From Kangiella sp. (lineage in GTDB: Bacteria; Pseudomonadota; Gammaproteobacteria; Enterobacterales; Kangiellaceae), in contig NZ_JABURJ010000050.1 of NCBI RefSeq assembly GCF_014762745.1, positions 1 to 40,659 on the forward strand: 40,659 nucleotides of DNA, given 5' to 3'. Below, piece by piece: positions 1 to 7,865 of the stretch (its first letter is position 1; every line of letters begins with the position of its first letter). The notes below the pieces were generated by a model that was given only the letters and a program-made list of their open reading frames with translations, was not told the origin of the DNA and made no database searches. The position numbers and the translations under genes are program-made.

Positions 1-5
1 GAAAG

Positions 6-42
6 TGTAACCCATGTATTTGGACTAAACTGTTACCCATGT
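6..42. repeat. Direct repeat, IS481-like insertion sequence end (remnant or edge)
   Basis: Two near-identical 12-mers, TGTAACCCATGT (6-17) and TGTTACCCATGT (31-42), lie 25 bp apart in the same orientation, and each is followed by a similar TTGGAC/TTGACA stretch. From memory, subterminal repeats of this kind (TGTTACCCATGT) flank IS481-family elements. No transposase is visible in the window, so either the element continues to the left or only an end remains. The assignment rests on motif resemblance only. Confidence 0.4.
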
Positions 43-70
43 TCTTGACATTACAGTGTCTTTTCTTTTG

Positions 71-104
71 GTTCCTTTTCTTTGGACAAGCAAAGAAAAG
101 GAAC
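71..104. repeat. Perfect 14-bp inverted repeat (long hairpin)
   Basis: GTTCCTTTTCTTTG (71-84) and its exact reverse complement CAAAGAAAAGGAAC (91-104) are separated by six bases. The stem is purine/pyrimidine-skewed and is not followed by a clean T-tract on either strand. It could be a dispersed palindromic repeat or a weak terminator downstream of the minus-strand lpxR-like gene that ends at 208. Similar hairpins are familiar as intergenic repeats in Proteobacteria. The rest of 1-207 holds no gene that I can support. Confidence 0.6.
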
Positions 105-207
105 TCGCAGAAAGGCGAAAAAAATAATTTTCTTAATATTGAATTAGTACCATTAAATAATTCTAGAGCTATATCAAAGTACAAAATATGACTTTTAAAA
201 GTAGAGC

Positions 208-1242
208 CTATAGTCGATAACTAATACTCAAAGACCCAAACCGGGCATTGCCCTTTCGTTCCTCAAAGGTGCTGGTGGTTTCGGCTATCGAAAACAACAG
301 CCCCCAGTCTTTCCAGTTCCAGACAAAACCAGTTGAGTAGATCAGTCTTTCGTTCTTGATGGTAACCGATGGGCTATCTCGGAAGGTGTTGCCGTCGACA
401 AAAATATCATTGAAGACATAGCGCGGCTGAACACCGAAAAAGACGTAATACTCTTCAGAATTGGTGCCTGCCAAAGGATTAATGCCGCGCCCAGGTAACA
501 CGCTGATAGAGGCATGCGTTCGAGCTAGATTTAATCCCCAGCGCACCATATAGGTTCCTGCGACATAAGAAGTATAGTTCCCGCCACTGGCTTCCAGAAT
601 GCCGATAAAATCAAGACCATGACCATCGCCATTGCTGATTTCATGACGCCAGCTGCGTCGCGCCTGTAGAGCAAAAACAGGCTCATTATGTAACTGGTAA
701 TCCCAGCCCATGGGCTCGTCAGAACCGGTAATTTTATGCACCACTTTCTGTGACTGCTCTGCCAATGAAGCGGGGCCAACCATACCCAGTACCAGGTTAA
801 ACTGATCCGCTCTATCTTCGGTCCAGGAATGGATCGTACCACGCCAGCCGAGAATACCGGCGTAAGGTAAATCATTGGGCTCAAAATTAGGATTGGTAAT
901 ATCGGCAGGAGTTTGTATCCCTTGAAAGATACTATAGGTCGCAGCATTGAAGTGTTCCGCATCATCATGCACACCAAACACTTGAGCCATAGACTGTAAC
1001 CACTCAGGACTATTGGTTTCCTCTAATGTCTGATAAGGCCCACGCCCCCAGCTATAGCCAAATCCATTGGTGTAACCGCCATCCTCGCCGGCAAACAGAT
1101 CATTCTCAATGGTAATGGTGACAAAGGTATCCGGATCTTTGAGTTCCTGCTCTGCAAAAGGCAGATCATTGGCAGCAATGGATACGTGACTAAGGCACAA
1201 GACTAGACAGCCGATAAGCGCTGGCCACTTGTTAACATACAT
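208..1242 (-). CDS. lpxR: LpxR-like lipid A deacylase family protein (DUF2219)
   Basis: This is a predicted outer membrane beta-barrel of 344 aa. The family removes the 3'-acyloxyacyl chain from lipid A at the cell surface. A signal peptide covers about residues 1-23 (MYVNKW start, hydrophobic core, cleavage near SIA-A). Family motifs are present: ENDLF with N47/D48, followed by GGYTNG, and VVHKITGSDEPMGWDYQL, whose H169 corresponds to the catalytic histidine. The protein ends in an aromatic/Leu C-terminus, YRL, typical of barrel proteins. A longer frame to 1338 exists, but it would overlap the upstream gene. The ATG at 1242 has an AGGA eight bases upstream and directly precedes the signal peptide. 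It is the last gene of the apparent uup-smr-unknown-lpxR series, 28 bp after its neighbour. Deacylase activity is inferred from motifs; some DUF2219 members may act differently. Confidence 0.8.
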   Translation of the reverse strand: MYVNKWPALIGCLVLCLSHVSIAANDLPFAEQELKDPDTFVTITIENDLFAGEDGGYTNGFGYSWGRGPYQTLEETNSPEWLQSMAQVFGVHDDAEHFNAATYSIFQGIQTPADITNPNFEPNDLPYAGILGWRGTIHSWTEDRADQFNLVLGMVGPASLAEQSQKVVHKITGSDEPMGWDYQLHNEPVFALQARRSWRHEISNGDGHGLDFIGILEASGGNYTSYVAGTYMVRWGLNLARTHASISVLPGRGINPLAGTNSEEYYVFFGVQPRYVFNDIFVDGNTFRDSPSVTIKNERLIYSTGFVWNWKDWGLLFSIAETTSTFEERKGNARFGSLSISYRL

Positions 1243-1270
1243 ACAAAATCCTTGTGTTGGGATTATGAAT

Positions 1271-1699
1271 TTAGTGGTTACTGCGGTTTTTAAACTTTTC
1301 TTTAACCTTGTTAACCACCTGCTCAGAATATTCCCCATTTTTCACTTCCTTGCGTATAGTCTCTTCGACGATATTTACTGCATCGTCAATCGTCATATAA
1401 CCCTTTTTGTATGAACGACGATGTTTGAATAAATTAATATGGTGATCGCTGCGACGTCCCCAGGCCATTAACCGATCCCAATAGCTTGGCTGGTCTTTAT
1501 CTCGCTCACCGAAGTCCAAAATATAACAAAAAAGTGCTACCGGCATTAATACGAAATCGCGAATAGCGTCTATACCTAATTTGACTTGCAATAAAACTAA
1601 CTCTCTGGTTCTGTCCCAGGTATCCTTGTTGGCGCTGGACGGCTCTTCATGCTCAGCCTCAAGCTCAATCAAATCTTTATTATCAGAATGTTTGTCCAT
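1271..1699 (-). CDS. Hypothetical protein with one hydrophobic segment
   Basis: I do not recognise this 142-aa protein. It has an acidic N-terminus (residues 1-28), a hydrophobic stretch at about residues 48-63 (FVLMPVALFCYILDF), a Trp-rich middle (YWDRLMAWGRR) and a Lys/Arg-rich C-terminal third predicted to be helical. It may be a small membrane-anchored or peripheral membrane protein. I chose the ATG at 1699, with GAGGA eight bases upstream, over an upstream in-frame TTG at 1723. It lies 41 bp after the Smr-domain gene and 28 bp before the lpxR-like gene on the same strand, so co-transcription is likely. No function is proposed. Confidence 0.7.
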   Translation of the reverse strand: MDKHSDNKDLIELEAEHEEPSSANKDTWDRTRELVLLQVKLGIDAIRDFVLMPVALFCYILDFGERDKDQPSYWDRLMAWGRRSDHHINLFKHRRSYKKGYMTIDDAVNIVEETIRKEVKNGEYSEQVVNKVKEKFKNRSNH

Positions 1700-1740
1700 A
1701 TTATTGTCCTCGCCTTGCTGCAACCAAGCTCCTGGCTTGA

Positions 1741-2334
1741 TTACAGTTTCTTGCCAAAACCCTTATTAAATAACTCTCGGTTAATTTGTTTTTCTTCATC
1801 ATTTTTCTTCAACAAAACATAAACCGAGCCCAGGCCACCATGCTGCTTTTGAGCCGAGTGAAAAGCTAGAACAGACTCATGCTGTTTCAACCAATGATTA
1901 ACATGGCTTTTGAGTACCGCCTGCGGATGACTGCGCTCACCTTTGCCATGAGTTATCAGGACCGTCCGCTTGCCACGCTTCAAACTGCCATTGATAAAAT
2001 AGAACACATCATCGCGTGCTTCCTTAACGCTGCGACGATGTAAATCAATATGTGCATCAATCGGATACTTACCCAGTCGCAACTTCTTATAAACCCCTTC
2101 CTGAACACCATCTTTTTTATATTCGAGCCAATCGTTCGGCAAAACCGGCTCAACAAAGTCAGTGCTTAAATAATTAGGGTCCACATTGGGCTTGCGTCCC
2201 AGTGCGGCTTCGCGTCGCGCCTGCTGAGCTATGCTTGGCCCTTCTTTCGACTGATGCAAATTGACACGATCATTTTCCAGGCGCTGAACATCGGACAACT
2301 CTTTTTTAAAAAGCTCAAAATCATCTTGTGACAT
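1741..2334 (-). CDS. smrA: Smr-domain protein, SmrA (YdaL)-like
   Basis: This 197-aa protein has a C-terminal Smr (small MutS-related) domain at about residues 93-177. Diagnostic motifs are IDLHRRSV (D97-L98-H99) and THGKG (128-132), followed by HSAQKQHGGLGSVYVLL. Smr domains are nucleases: bacterial SmrA/YdaL has been associated with DNA nicking, and the paralogue SmrB cleaves mRNA at collided ribosomes. The extended N-terminus (residues 1-90, with basic AQQARREAALGRKP) and the DLHRRSV form of the motif favour SmrA over SmrB. The ATG at 2334 has GAGG seven bases upstream; the in-frame TTG at 2346 is rejected. It follows uup by 42 bp on the same strand, a plausible link since Uup also concerns ribosomes or DNA structures. 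The DNA versus RNA substrate cannot be told from sequence. Confidence 0.85.
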   Translation of the reverse strand: MSQDDFELFKKELSDVQRLENDRVNLHQSKEGPSIAQQARREAALGRKPNVDPNYLSTDFVEPVLPNDWLEYKKDGVQEGVYKKLRLGKYPIDAHIDLHRRSVKEARDDVFYFINGSLKRGKRTVLITHGKGERSHPQAVLKSHVNHWLKQHESVLAFHSAQKQHGGLGSVYVLLKKNDEEKQINRELFNKGFGKKL

Positions 2335-2376
2335 ACAACACCTCAATTCACTTGTAACTACTTTTTTACGACAGCT

Positions 2377-4287
2377 TTAGATGCCGTTCTTCATTGCTTC
2401 CAGCGCTTCCCAACGCTCAAACTTCTGCTCCAGTTCTGCTTCTAGCTGCTCCAACGCCTCTTTAGTCTGAGCAATCTTATCGCCATCCTGCTGATAAAAT
2501 TCAGGATCGCTCATTTGAGCATGAATCTCTTCAATTTTCTGTTCAAGCTCAGCCAATACTTCGGGTAACTTATCCAGTTCAAGCTGATCCTTGTAACTTA
2601 ACTTCTTCGTTTTCTTTTGATTCTTCTGAACAGGCTTTGCGTCTTGAGCAGAATCTTTCTGTTTTTCCTGAGCCAGCTTATTACCTGACGAAGCTGTTTT
2701 GTCCGCCGGCTTTTGTCGTAACCAATCGTCATAACCGCCTACGTACTCTTTAACAATACCATTTCCTTCAAAGGCAATTGTGCTGGTCACCACATTATTC
2801 AAAAAATCACGATCGTGTGAGACCAACATTAATGTACCCGGATAGTTATCCAGCATTTCTTCGAGCAGCTCTAAAGTTTCGATATCCAGATCATTGGTTG
2901 GCTCATCCAGAATTAACAGGTTCGAAGGCTTGGCTAATATTTTGGCCAGCAACAGTCGATTTCGTTCACCTCCCGACAATGCGGTAATCGGTGCGCGTGC
3001 GCGCTCAGGAGTAAATAAGAAATCCTGCAAGTAACTGATAACATGACGCGGCTGACCATTAATAGTCATCAAGTCTTTGCCACCCGACACATTGTCCATC
3101 GCAGATTGCTTTTCATCCAACTGAGCACGATGCTGATCAAAGTAGGCAATTTCTAATTTAGTGCCTAGCTTCACCTCACCACGATCTGGCTTTAACTCAC
3201 CCAGCAAAATATTAATCAGGGTCGTTTTACCGACACCGTTGGGGCCAATAATACCGATTCGATCACCGCGCATGATCAAGGTCGAAAAGTCCTCAACTAA
3301 AGTTCGCCCTTCGTAGCCATGATGAATGTTTTTGGCTTCGATAACCTTTTTGCCAGACGCTTCCACATCCTGAGCCTGCATTTTCACATTGCCAATCAGG
3401 TTACGGCGTTCGGCGCGCTCTTTTCTGGCTGCCTCCAACCTTCTGACACGACCTTCGTTACGGGTCCGGCGCGCTTTTATGCCCTGACGAATCCACACTT
3501 CTTCCTGAGCCAGCTTTTTATCAAAGTCCTGATTTTGCTTTTCTTCAGCGGCTAACTGCTCTGCCTTTCTACGCAAAAAGTTTTCATAATCTCCTGGCCA
3601 TGAAGTTAATTGCCCACGATCAACTTCAACAATTCGAGTAGCCAGGTTTTTCAGGAAGCGACGGTCATGGGTAATAAACAGCAAACTGCCTTCGTAGGCT
3701 TTGAGGAAATTTTCCAACCATTCAATAGACTCGACATCCAAATGGTTAGTCGGCTCATCCAGCAACAAAATATCAGGCTGCTCCACCAGAGCTTTGGCCA
3801 ACAGGACCCGTCTTTTCATACCGCCCGACAATTCATCAAAAGATTTTTCAGCATCTAGACTTAATCGGTTAATCACCGTCTCGACTTTCTGATCCATCGC
3901 CCAGCCGTTAATCTCTTCGATCTTTTCCTGCACTCGTGCCAACTTCTGCATTGATGCATCGTCGGTGGATTGGGTTAAATGGTGAAATTCTTTAATCAGC
4001 GCCCCGGCTTCACCCAGACCTTCTGCCACAACATCAAACACGCTACCGCTGGTGCCTGATGGAACTTCCTGGGTGAGCTTTGCGACTTTAATGCCCTGTA
4101 CAAAACGGATATCACCATCATCCGGAACAATCTCGCGGTTGATAACTTTGAGTAGCGTTGATTTACCCACGCCATTGCGCCCGATAAGACAGACCCGTTC
4201 ACCGGGTTCAATGCTGAAATCGACTTTGTTGAGTAAGGCGGGACCGCCATAACTGACTTCGACTTGTTGTAATGTAACTAATGCCAT
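2377..4287 (-). CDS. uup: ABC-F family ATPase Uup
   Basis: This 636-aa soluble protein has two ABC domains and no membrane segments, the ABC-F layout. Domain 1 has Walker A GRNGVGKST (about 36-44), signature LSGGMKRR and Walker B ILLLDEPTNHLD. A charged linker follows, then domain 2 with GPNGVGKTT, LSGGERNR and LLILDEPTNDLD. A C-terminal Lys/Glu-rich helical tail (about 530-636) matches the DNA-binding coiled coil of Uup. E. coli Uup is 635 aa. ABC-F proteins act on ribosomes; uup mutants also show altered transposon excision and Holliday-junction handling. It starts 49 bp from a divergent methyltransferase gene, so the promoter must lie in or near that short gap. Confidence 0.95.
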   Translation of the reverse strand: MALVTLQQVEVSYGGPALLNKVDFSIEPGERVCLIGRNGVGKSTLLKVINREIVPDDGDIRFVQGIKVAKLTQEVPSGTSGSVFDVVAEGLGEAGALIKEFHHLTQSTDDASMQKLARVQEKIEEINGWAMDQKVETVINRLSLDAEKSFDELSGGMKRRVLLAKALVEQPDILLLDEPTNHLDVESIEWLENFLKAYEGSLLFITHDRRFLKNLATRIVEVDRGQLTSWPGDYENFLRRKAEQLAAEEKQNQDFDKKLAQEEVWIRQGIKARRTRNEGRVRRLEAARKERAERRNLIGNVKMQAQDVEASGKKVIEAKNIHHGYEGRTLVEDFSTLIMRGDRIGIIGPNGVGKTTLINILLGELKPDRGEVKLGTKLEIAYFDQHRAQLDEKQSAMDNVSGGKDLMTINGQPRHVISYLQDFLFTPERARAPITALSGGERNRLLLAKILAKPSNLLILDEPTNDLDIETLELLEEMLDNYPGTLMLVSHDRDFLNNVVTSTIAFEGNGIVKEYVGGYDDWLRQKPADKTASSGNKLAQEKQKDSAQDAKPVQKNQKKTKKLSYKDQLELDKLPEVLAELEQKIEEIHAQMSDPEFYQQDGDKIAQTKEALEQLEAELEQKFERWEALEAMKNGI

Positions 4288-4336
4288 TAAAATGATACTT
4301 TTCGTGTTTGCGCTATTTTAACGTAAAAGATTGCCG

Positions 4337-4969
4337 ATGACTTGCCCTCTTTGCCTGAACCACCAAACTTTGCACTTTCATACCGACAAACAGCGGGATT
4401 ACTTGCAGTGTCAGGTTTGTGACCTGGTGTTTGTACCCAAACATCAGCTGTTATCAGCCACTGAGGAGAAGTCTCAATACGATCTCCATCAAAACTCTCC
4501 GGATGATCAAGGCTACCGACAGTTCCTCTGTCGATTATTAAATCCATTGACCAAATACCTGCCAGAGCAGGCTCAGGGCCTTGATTTTGGCTGCGGGCCA
4601 GGCCCTACCCTATCCATAATGATGTCTGAACGCGGCTTTTCAATGGAGAACTATGATCCCTTCTATGCCAACCTGCCAGACCTGCTCGAGCGAAGCTACG
4701 ACTTTATCACCAGTACCGAAGTCTTCGAGCACCTACATCAACCTTCTGAGACCATCCCGCTGCTCATGCAAATGCTCAAACCCGGAGGTATTCTCGGCGT
4801 CATGACCAAACGCTGGATTGATAAAGATGCCTTTGCGCGCTGGCATTACAAAAATGACCCAACCCATGTCAGCTTCTACTCGGATCAAACCTTTCAATGG
4901 ATGGCCGATCAGTGGGACTTAAGATTAAAAATCATTTCGGCTGATACAGTGCTACTTTTTAAACCATAA
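4337..4969 (+). CDS. Zinc-ribbon class I SAM-dependent methyltransferase
   Basis: This 210-aa protein has an N-terminal zinc ribbon (CPLC at residues 3-6 and CQVC at 25-28) fused to a class I methyltransferase fold. The SAM-binding glycine motif is LDFGCGPGP, and later motifs include TSTEVFEHL and LKPGGILGVMT. The arrangement resembles the family of C-x2-C...C-x2-C methyltransferases related to Methyltransf_12/Methyltransf_23. The substrate is unknown. The ATG at 4337 is preferred to the in-frame TTG at 4331 because the cysteine pair then sits at the extreme N-terminus; neither has a good ribosome binding site. It is divergent from uup with 49 bp between and convergent with the DUF4097 gene. 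Confidence 0.8.
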   Translation: MTCPLCLNHQTLHFHTDKQRDYLQCQVCDLVFVPKHQLLSATEEKSQYDLHQNSPDDQGYRQFLCRLLNPLTKYLPEQAQGLDFGCGPGPTLSIMMSERGFSMENYDPFYANLPDLLERSYDFITSTEVFEHLHQPSETIPLLMQMLKPGGILGVMTKRWIDKDAFARWHYKNDPTHVSFYSDQTFQWMADQWDLRLKIISADTVLLFKP

Positions 4970-4977
4970 ACAACAGC

Positions 4978-5009
4978 CACAAAAAAGCGGATTCAATATT
5001 AGAATCCGC
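4978..5009 (-). terminator. Intrinsic terminator of the DUF4097 gene
   Basis: The inverted repeat GCGGATTC/GAATCCGC (4987-4994, 5002-5009) with a 7-base loop is followed on the minus strand by TTTTTTGTGG. The orientation fits termination of the minus-strand gene ending at 5070. On the plus strand there is no T-run, so it is poor for the methyltransferase. Confidence 0.75.
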
Positions 5010-5069
5010 CAATCTAGTCTCAAACGATGACTAAGGGGTGTTCAACTCTTTCACTTTGTAGTTTATCGA

Positions 5070-5828
5070 TTAATTCTTACGAAGCTCGATATCGCCATTA
5101 ACCGTATCAAATGACAAGTTAGCGCCACCACCATTGTAGGTACCGTTCATTTCAGCCCCAACATACTCACCTTCATCCACTTCAATACCGAATTCATTAC
5201 TCAGGTCGCCATTTAGGGTTTCTGAGGACAACTTGAAAGAAGCATCGGCAGGAGCGAACAGTGTGATATCACCATTTACGCTATCAGCGCTCACTCTTTG
5301 CGAGGAGCCTAAACGGTTCATACGAATAACGATTTTGCCGTTGACTGTATCGGCAGATACATCACCGGATGAACCTTCAATGGTGATTTTTCCGTTAACT
5401 GCATCGGCCTGAACATCACTGCGCATATCCTTAATGGTTATAGCGCCATTGACTGAGTCAATTGAATTTAGCTTGGCTTTATTGGGTACTTTCAAGACAA
5501 AATCAACTTCACCGGAACCACCACCCCAGCTAAACATGCCTCTGCTTTTAAAATCAACTTCGACATCAAAATCTTTTTCGCTATGGTCAATGATGACTTC
5601 GATACGCTCCAGATCTTTCTGGTTGTCCGCTGTAATAACATACTCCAGCGCGATCTCATCTTTGTCCCAACCACTGATATCAATGCTGCCGTTTATATTT
5701 TCTACCGAGACAGAGCCGGTAGCACTGAAATCATAAGTTTGTGAAAAGCTTTTGCTTTCTTCTGCCTGAGCAGCTGCACCAAAAACTGATAAAGCGACTA
5801 TGGCACCTGTGTAGACTAATGTTTTCAT
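5070..5828 (-). CDS. Exported DUF4097-type beta-strand repeat protein
   Basis: This 252-aa protein has a clear signal peptide (MKTLVYTGAIVALSVFGAAAQA, cleavage before EES) and no later membrane segment, so it is predicted to be periplasmic. The body is a ladder of about eight roughly 20-residue units centred on an Asn-Gly turn: ENINGSIDI, DSVNGAITI, DAVNGKITI, DTVNGKIVI, DSVNGDITL, ETLNGDLS, EMNGTY and DTVNGDIEL. This is the hallmark of DUF4097/DUF4098 'putative auto-transporter adhesin head' beta-helical proteins. The molecular role is not established. The first 100 residues are less regular. It stands alone between its own terminator (4978-5009) and the terminator of the upstream asmA-like gene, so it appears monocistronic. 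Confidence 0.85.
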   Translation of the reverse strand: MKTLVYTGAIVALSVFGAAAQAEESKSFSQTYDFSATGSVSVENINGSIDISGWDKDEIALEYVITADNQKDLERIEVIIDHSEKDFDVEVDFKSRGMFSWGGGSGEVDFVLKVPNKAKLNSIDSVNGAITIKDMRSDVQADAVNGKITIEGSSGDVSADTVNGKIVIRMNRLGSSQRVSADSVNGDITLFAPADASFKLSSETLNGDLSNEFGIEVDEGEYVGAEMNGTYNGGGANLSFDTVNGDIELRKN

Positions 5829-5904
5829 TGTTAACCCTCATTATTTGTTAATACACCTTTTTGATGCCTTTCATTGGCAAAGGGTTTAGTTGCTTTTAAA
5901 TCAT

Positions 5905-5932
5905 TTAACAAAACGCCCTCAAATGAGGGCGC
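5905..5932 (-). terminator. Intrinsic terminator downstream of asmA-like gene
   Basis: CGCCCTCA/TGAGGGCG (5914-5931) forms a compact hairpin, followed on the minus strand by TTTTGTTAA. It lies about 30 bp past the asmA-like stop at 5963 and about 85 bp upstream of the next minus-strand start at 5828, so it separates the two transcription units. Confidence 0.75.
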
Positions 5933-5962
5933 ATAAAGTGACGATAGTGACACTATTGATTA

Positions 5963-7804
5963 CTAACGTTTCTTTTTCAGAAAGTCACCGAGCTTATCCT
6001 CCAGCTCATCTTTGACTTTGTCTTCCAGCTCTTCTTTTTTCTCATCAATTTTTCCCTGATACTCCGCTTTTAAAATGGCTTCATAATCAATATTGGCCTT
6101 CGGCTCAGCCCAGGTGCCTTTCAGTTCAAAAGGTAGCTTCTTATCCTTTAATTTAGGATATTTAGCTTCGACCTGCTCCTTCAAAGCACCTTTTAGGACT
6201 AGCTGGAAACTACCACCGATACTTTCTTTATTGGCATCGGTCATAGCCTTGCCCACCAGATCAAACACTGGTGAGTTAATGGCAAAATTGGACAGGTCAA
6301 TCACCCCATTGTTAGCTTTCAGGTCGCCTTTTAAGCCAGCAAATACGGTTTTGCCGCTGTAATTTTCTTTATTCAGGCTCTGTAGACTTAAACCGGAAGT
6401 AATCAGCTTTTCGATATCAATCCCCATCAGGGCCCCATCTGACAGGTTGATATGGCCGGTTCCATTAAGATTCTGCAACATCTGTTTAACGTCGGCACCT
6501 TTGGTTTTCATGTCCAGATCCAGTGCTCCGAGTCCTGATAGCCGCTCAAAGTCAAAGAATGCCGCTAGCAAATCTCCAATCTGGATATTGTTTAAGTCAG
6601 GCTGAATAGCCAATGCCAATGGCTTGCTGGCAAAGTCAACACTGGCGGTAGTTGCCAGATTGCCCTGGAATGCCTGCGCCTTGAAAGGGTCAAGGTGCAA
6701 AGTTGCTCCTTTGTTATAGAGCTTTGCTGATACCTGAGTGAACTGGGTATTTTTCAGGTTGAGGCTACCAATCGTCAGGTCACCCTGAATGCGAGACTGC
6801 TTGAGAAAGTCCGCCACTGGTGATAAATCAGCTTCCGCTTGAGCTTTGGTCTCTTTTTCCCCACTGGTTGCCATAAATTGATCCAGGGTCAAGCTATCTG
6901 CTGAAACACTGACTTTAATATCGTTTAGCCTACCCAGGCCAGCAGAAACTGTTAGCTGAGCGGACTGATTATCAAAAGTGACGGTGCCTTTATGCTCAAT
7001 TTGTGTAGATTGATTGGCCTGAGAAACTGACAATAGTCCCTTTAAGCCAACCGATTGAACGCTGCTTGAAACATTATCAACAGTGGCTTCCATTTTCTGT
7101 AAATCAATTTGCTTAAAGTCAGAACTGACCTTTAAGTCACCCGCCACAGCCCACTTCATAACAGGCTTATTCACTTCACTGGCAATCTTGCCGCTGGCAG
7201 TCACTGGACGGAACTCTCCCGGACGGAAGTCCTCGATCATGAGCTGCTCTAAAGTAAGGCTTTGACTGAGCTTGTTATTTGCATCGAATTGATTGACGGT
7301 AAAATTGTTGAGTTCCAGCTTCTGCAGACTGAGCTCCATTGTTTTGCTTTCTGCACTTGCTTCCTGCTCGGTGGATTCTGATTCTGCTTTTTGCAAGGCT
7401 TCGGTAAAAGCCTGTAAATTCGATTTACCCTGTGGCCCCTGAGTCATATTCAAAGTGGCGTCACTCACTGATACGGCGCCAACTTCAATATCACCGCTAA
7501 ACAAAGGCATCAACTTGATACTGGCAGATACCGCGTCAATGGTCAGCGCGGGATTCTGGTCTGGGAATAATGGCGGTTGGGATAAACTAATGCCGCCGGT
7601 TTCAATCGCCAGCCACGGAAAGAAGGTTAAGCTTAAATCCTGTTCAATCACCAGTTCTGCGCCGGTCTTTTCTTTAACCTGCTTGGTTAAGGTTGTTTTG
7701 AGCTGATCACTATTGAAGAAAATCATTAACGCCACAGCCGCCACAATAAACAGTACGACTACGGCAATAATCAGTCTAAGACTCCATTTAAATAGGGTTT
7801 TCAT
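5963..7804 (-). CDS. AsmA family protein
   Basis: This is a 613-aa inner-membrane-anchored periplasmic protein. An N-terminal transmembrane helix (about residues 8-30) is followed by the AsmA N-terminal pattern LTKQVKEKTGAELVIE...LTFFPWLAIETGGISLSQPP. A long beta-rich body ends in the AsmA C-terminal region (LNGTGHINLSDGALMGIDIEKLI, then DLVGKAMTD...GSFQLVLKG). The tail is a highly charged Lys/Glu helix (about 575-613). E. coli AsmA is 617 aa; the family belongs to the AsmA/TamB/YhdP group of bridge-like proteins implicated in envelope lipid handling. I chose the ATG at 7804 (AGGA seven bases upstream); a GTG one codon earlier sits too close to that site. A terminator follows at 5905-5932. 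Confidence 0.9.
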   Translation of the reverse strand: MKTLFKWSLRLIIAVVVLFIVAAVALMIFFNSDQLKTTLTKQVKEKTGAELVIEQDLSLTFFPWLAIETGGISLSQPPLFPDQNPALTIDAVSASIKLMPLFSGDIEVGAVSVSDATLNMTQGPQGKSNLQAFTEALQKAESESTEQEASAESKTMELSLQKLELNNFTVNQFDANNKLSQSLTLEQLMIEDFRPGEFRPVTASGKIASEVNKPVMKWAVAGDLKVSSDFKQIDLQKMEATVDNVSSSVQSVGLKGLLSVSQANQSTQIEHKGTVTFDNQSAQLTVSAGLGRLNDIKVSVSADSLTLDQFMATSGEKETKAQAEADLSPVADFLKQSRIQGDLTIGSLNLKNTQFTQVSAKLYNKGATLHLDPFKAQAFQGNLATTASVDFASKPLALAIQPDLNNIQIGDLLAAFFDFERLSGLGALDLDMKTKGADVKQMLQNLNGTGHINLSDGALMGIDIEKLITSGLSLQSLNKENYSGKTVFAGLKGDLKANNGVIDLSNFAINSPVFDLVGKAMTDANKESIGGSFQLVLKGALKEQVEAKYPKLKDKKLPFELKGTWAEPKANIDYEAILKAEYQGKIDEKKEELEDKVKDELEDKLGDFLKKKR

Positions 7805-7830
7805 CACTAAATCCTGTAGAAATCAAACGG

Positions 7831-7859
7831 TTATCATTAGATTAACAGTTATTTATGAT
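7831..7859 (+). promoter_or_regulatory. Candidate plus-strand sigma70 promoter
   Basis: TTATCA (7831-7836) and TATGAT (7854-7859) are separated by exactly 17 bp. The predicted start is about 7866. No recognised gene lies downstream on this strand before the strong terminator at 8027-8058. This is a consensus match only. Confidence 0.4.
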
Positions 7860-7865
7860 AGTTCC

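Noticed and set aside
531-977. 148-codon minus-strand frame
   Set aside because: It overlaps the lpxR-like gene in another frame of the same strand; no recognisable motif or ribosome binding site.
4287-4547. 86-codon minus-strand frame upstream of uup
   Set aside because: It is antisense to the N-terminus of the zinc-ribbon methyltransferase, which has clear motifs.
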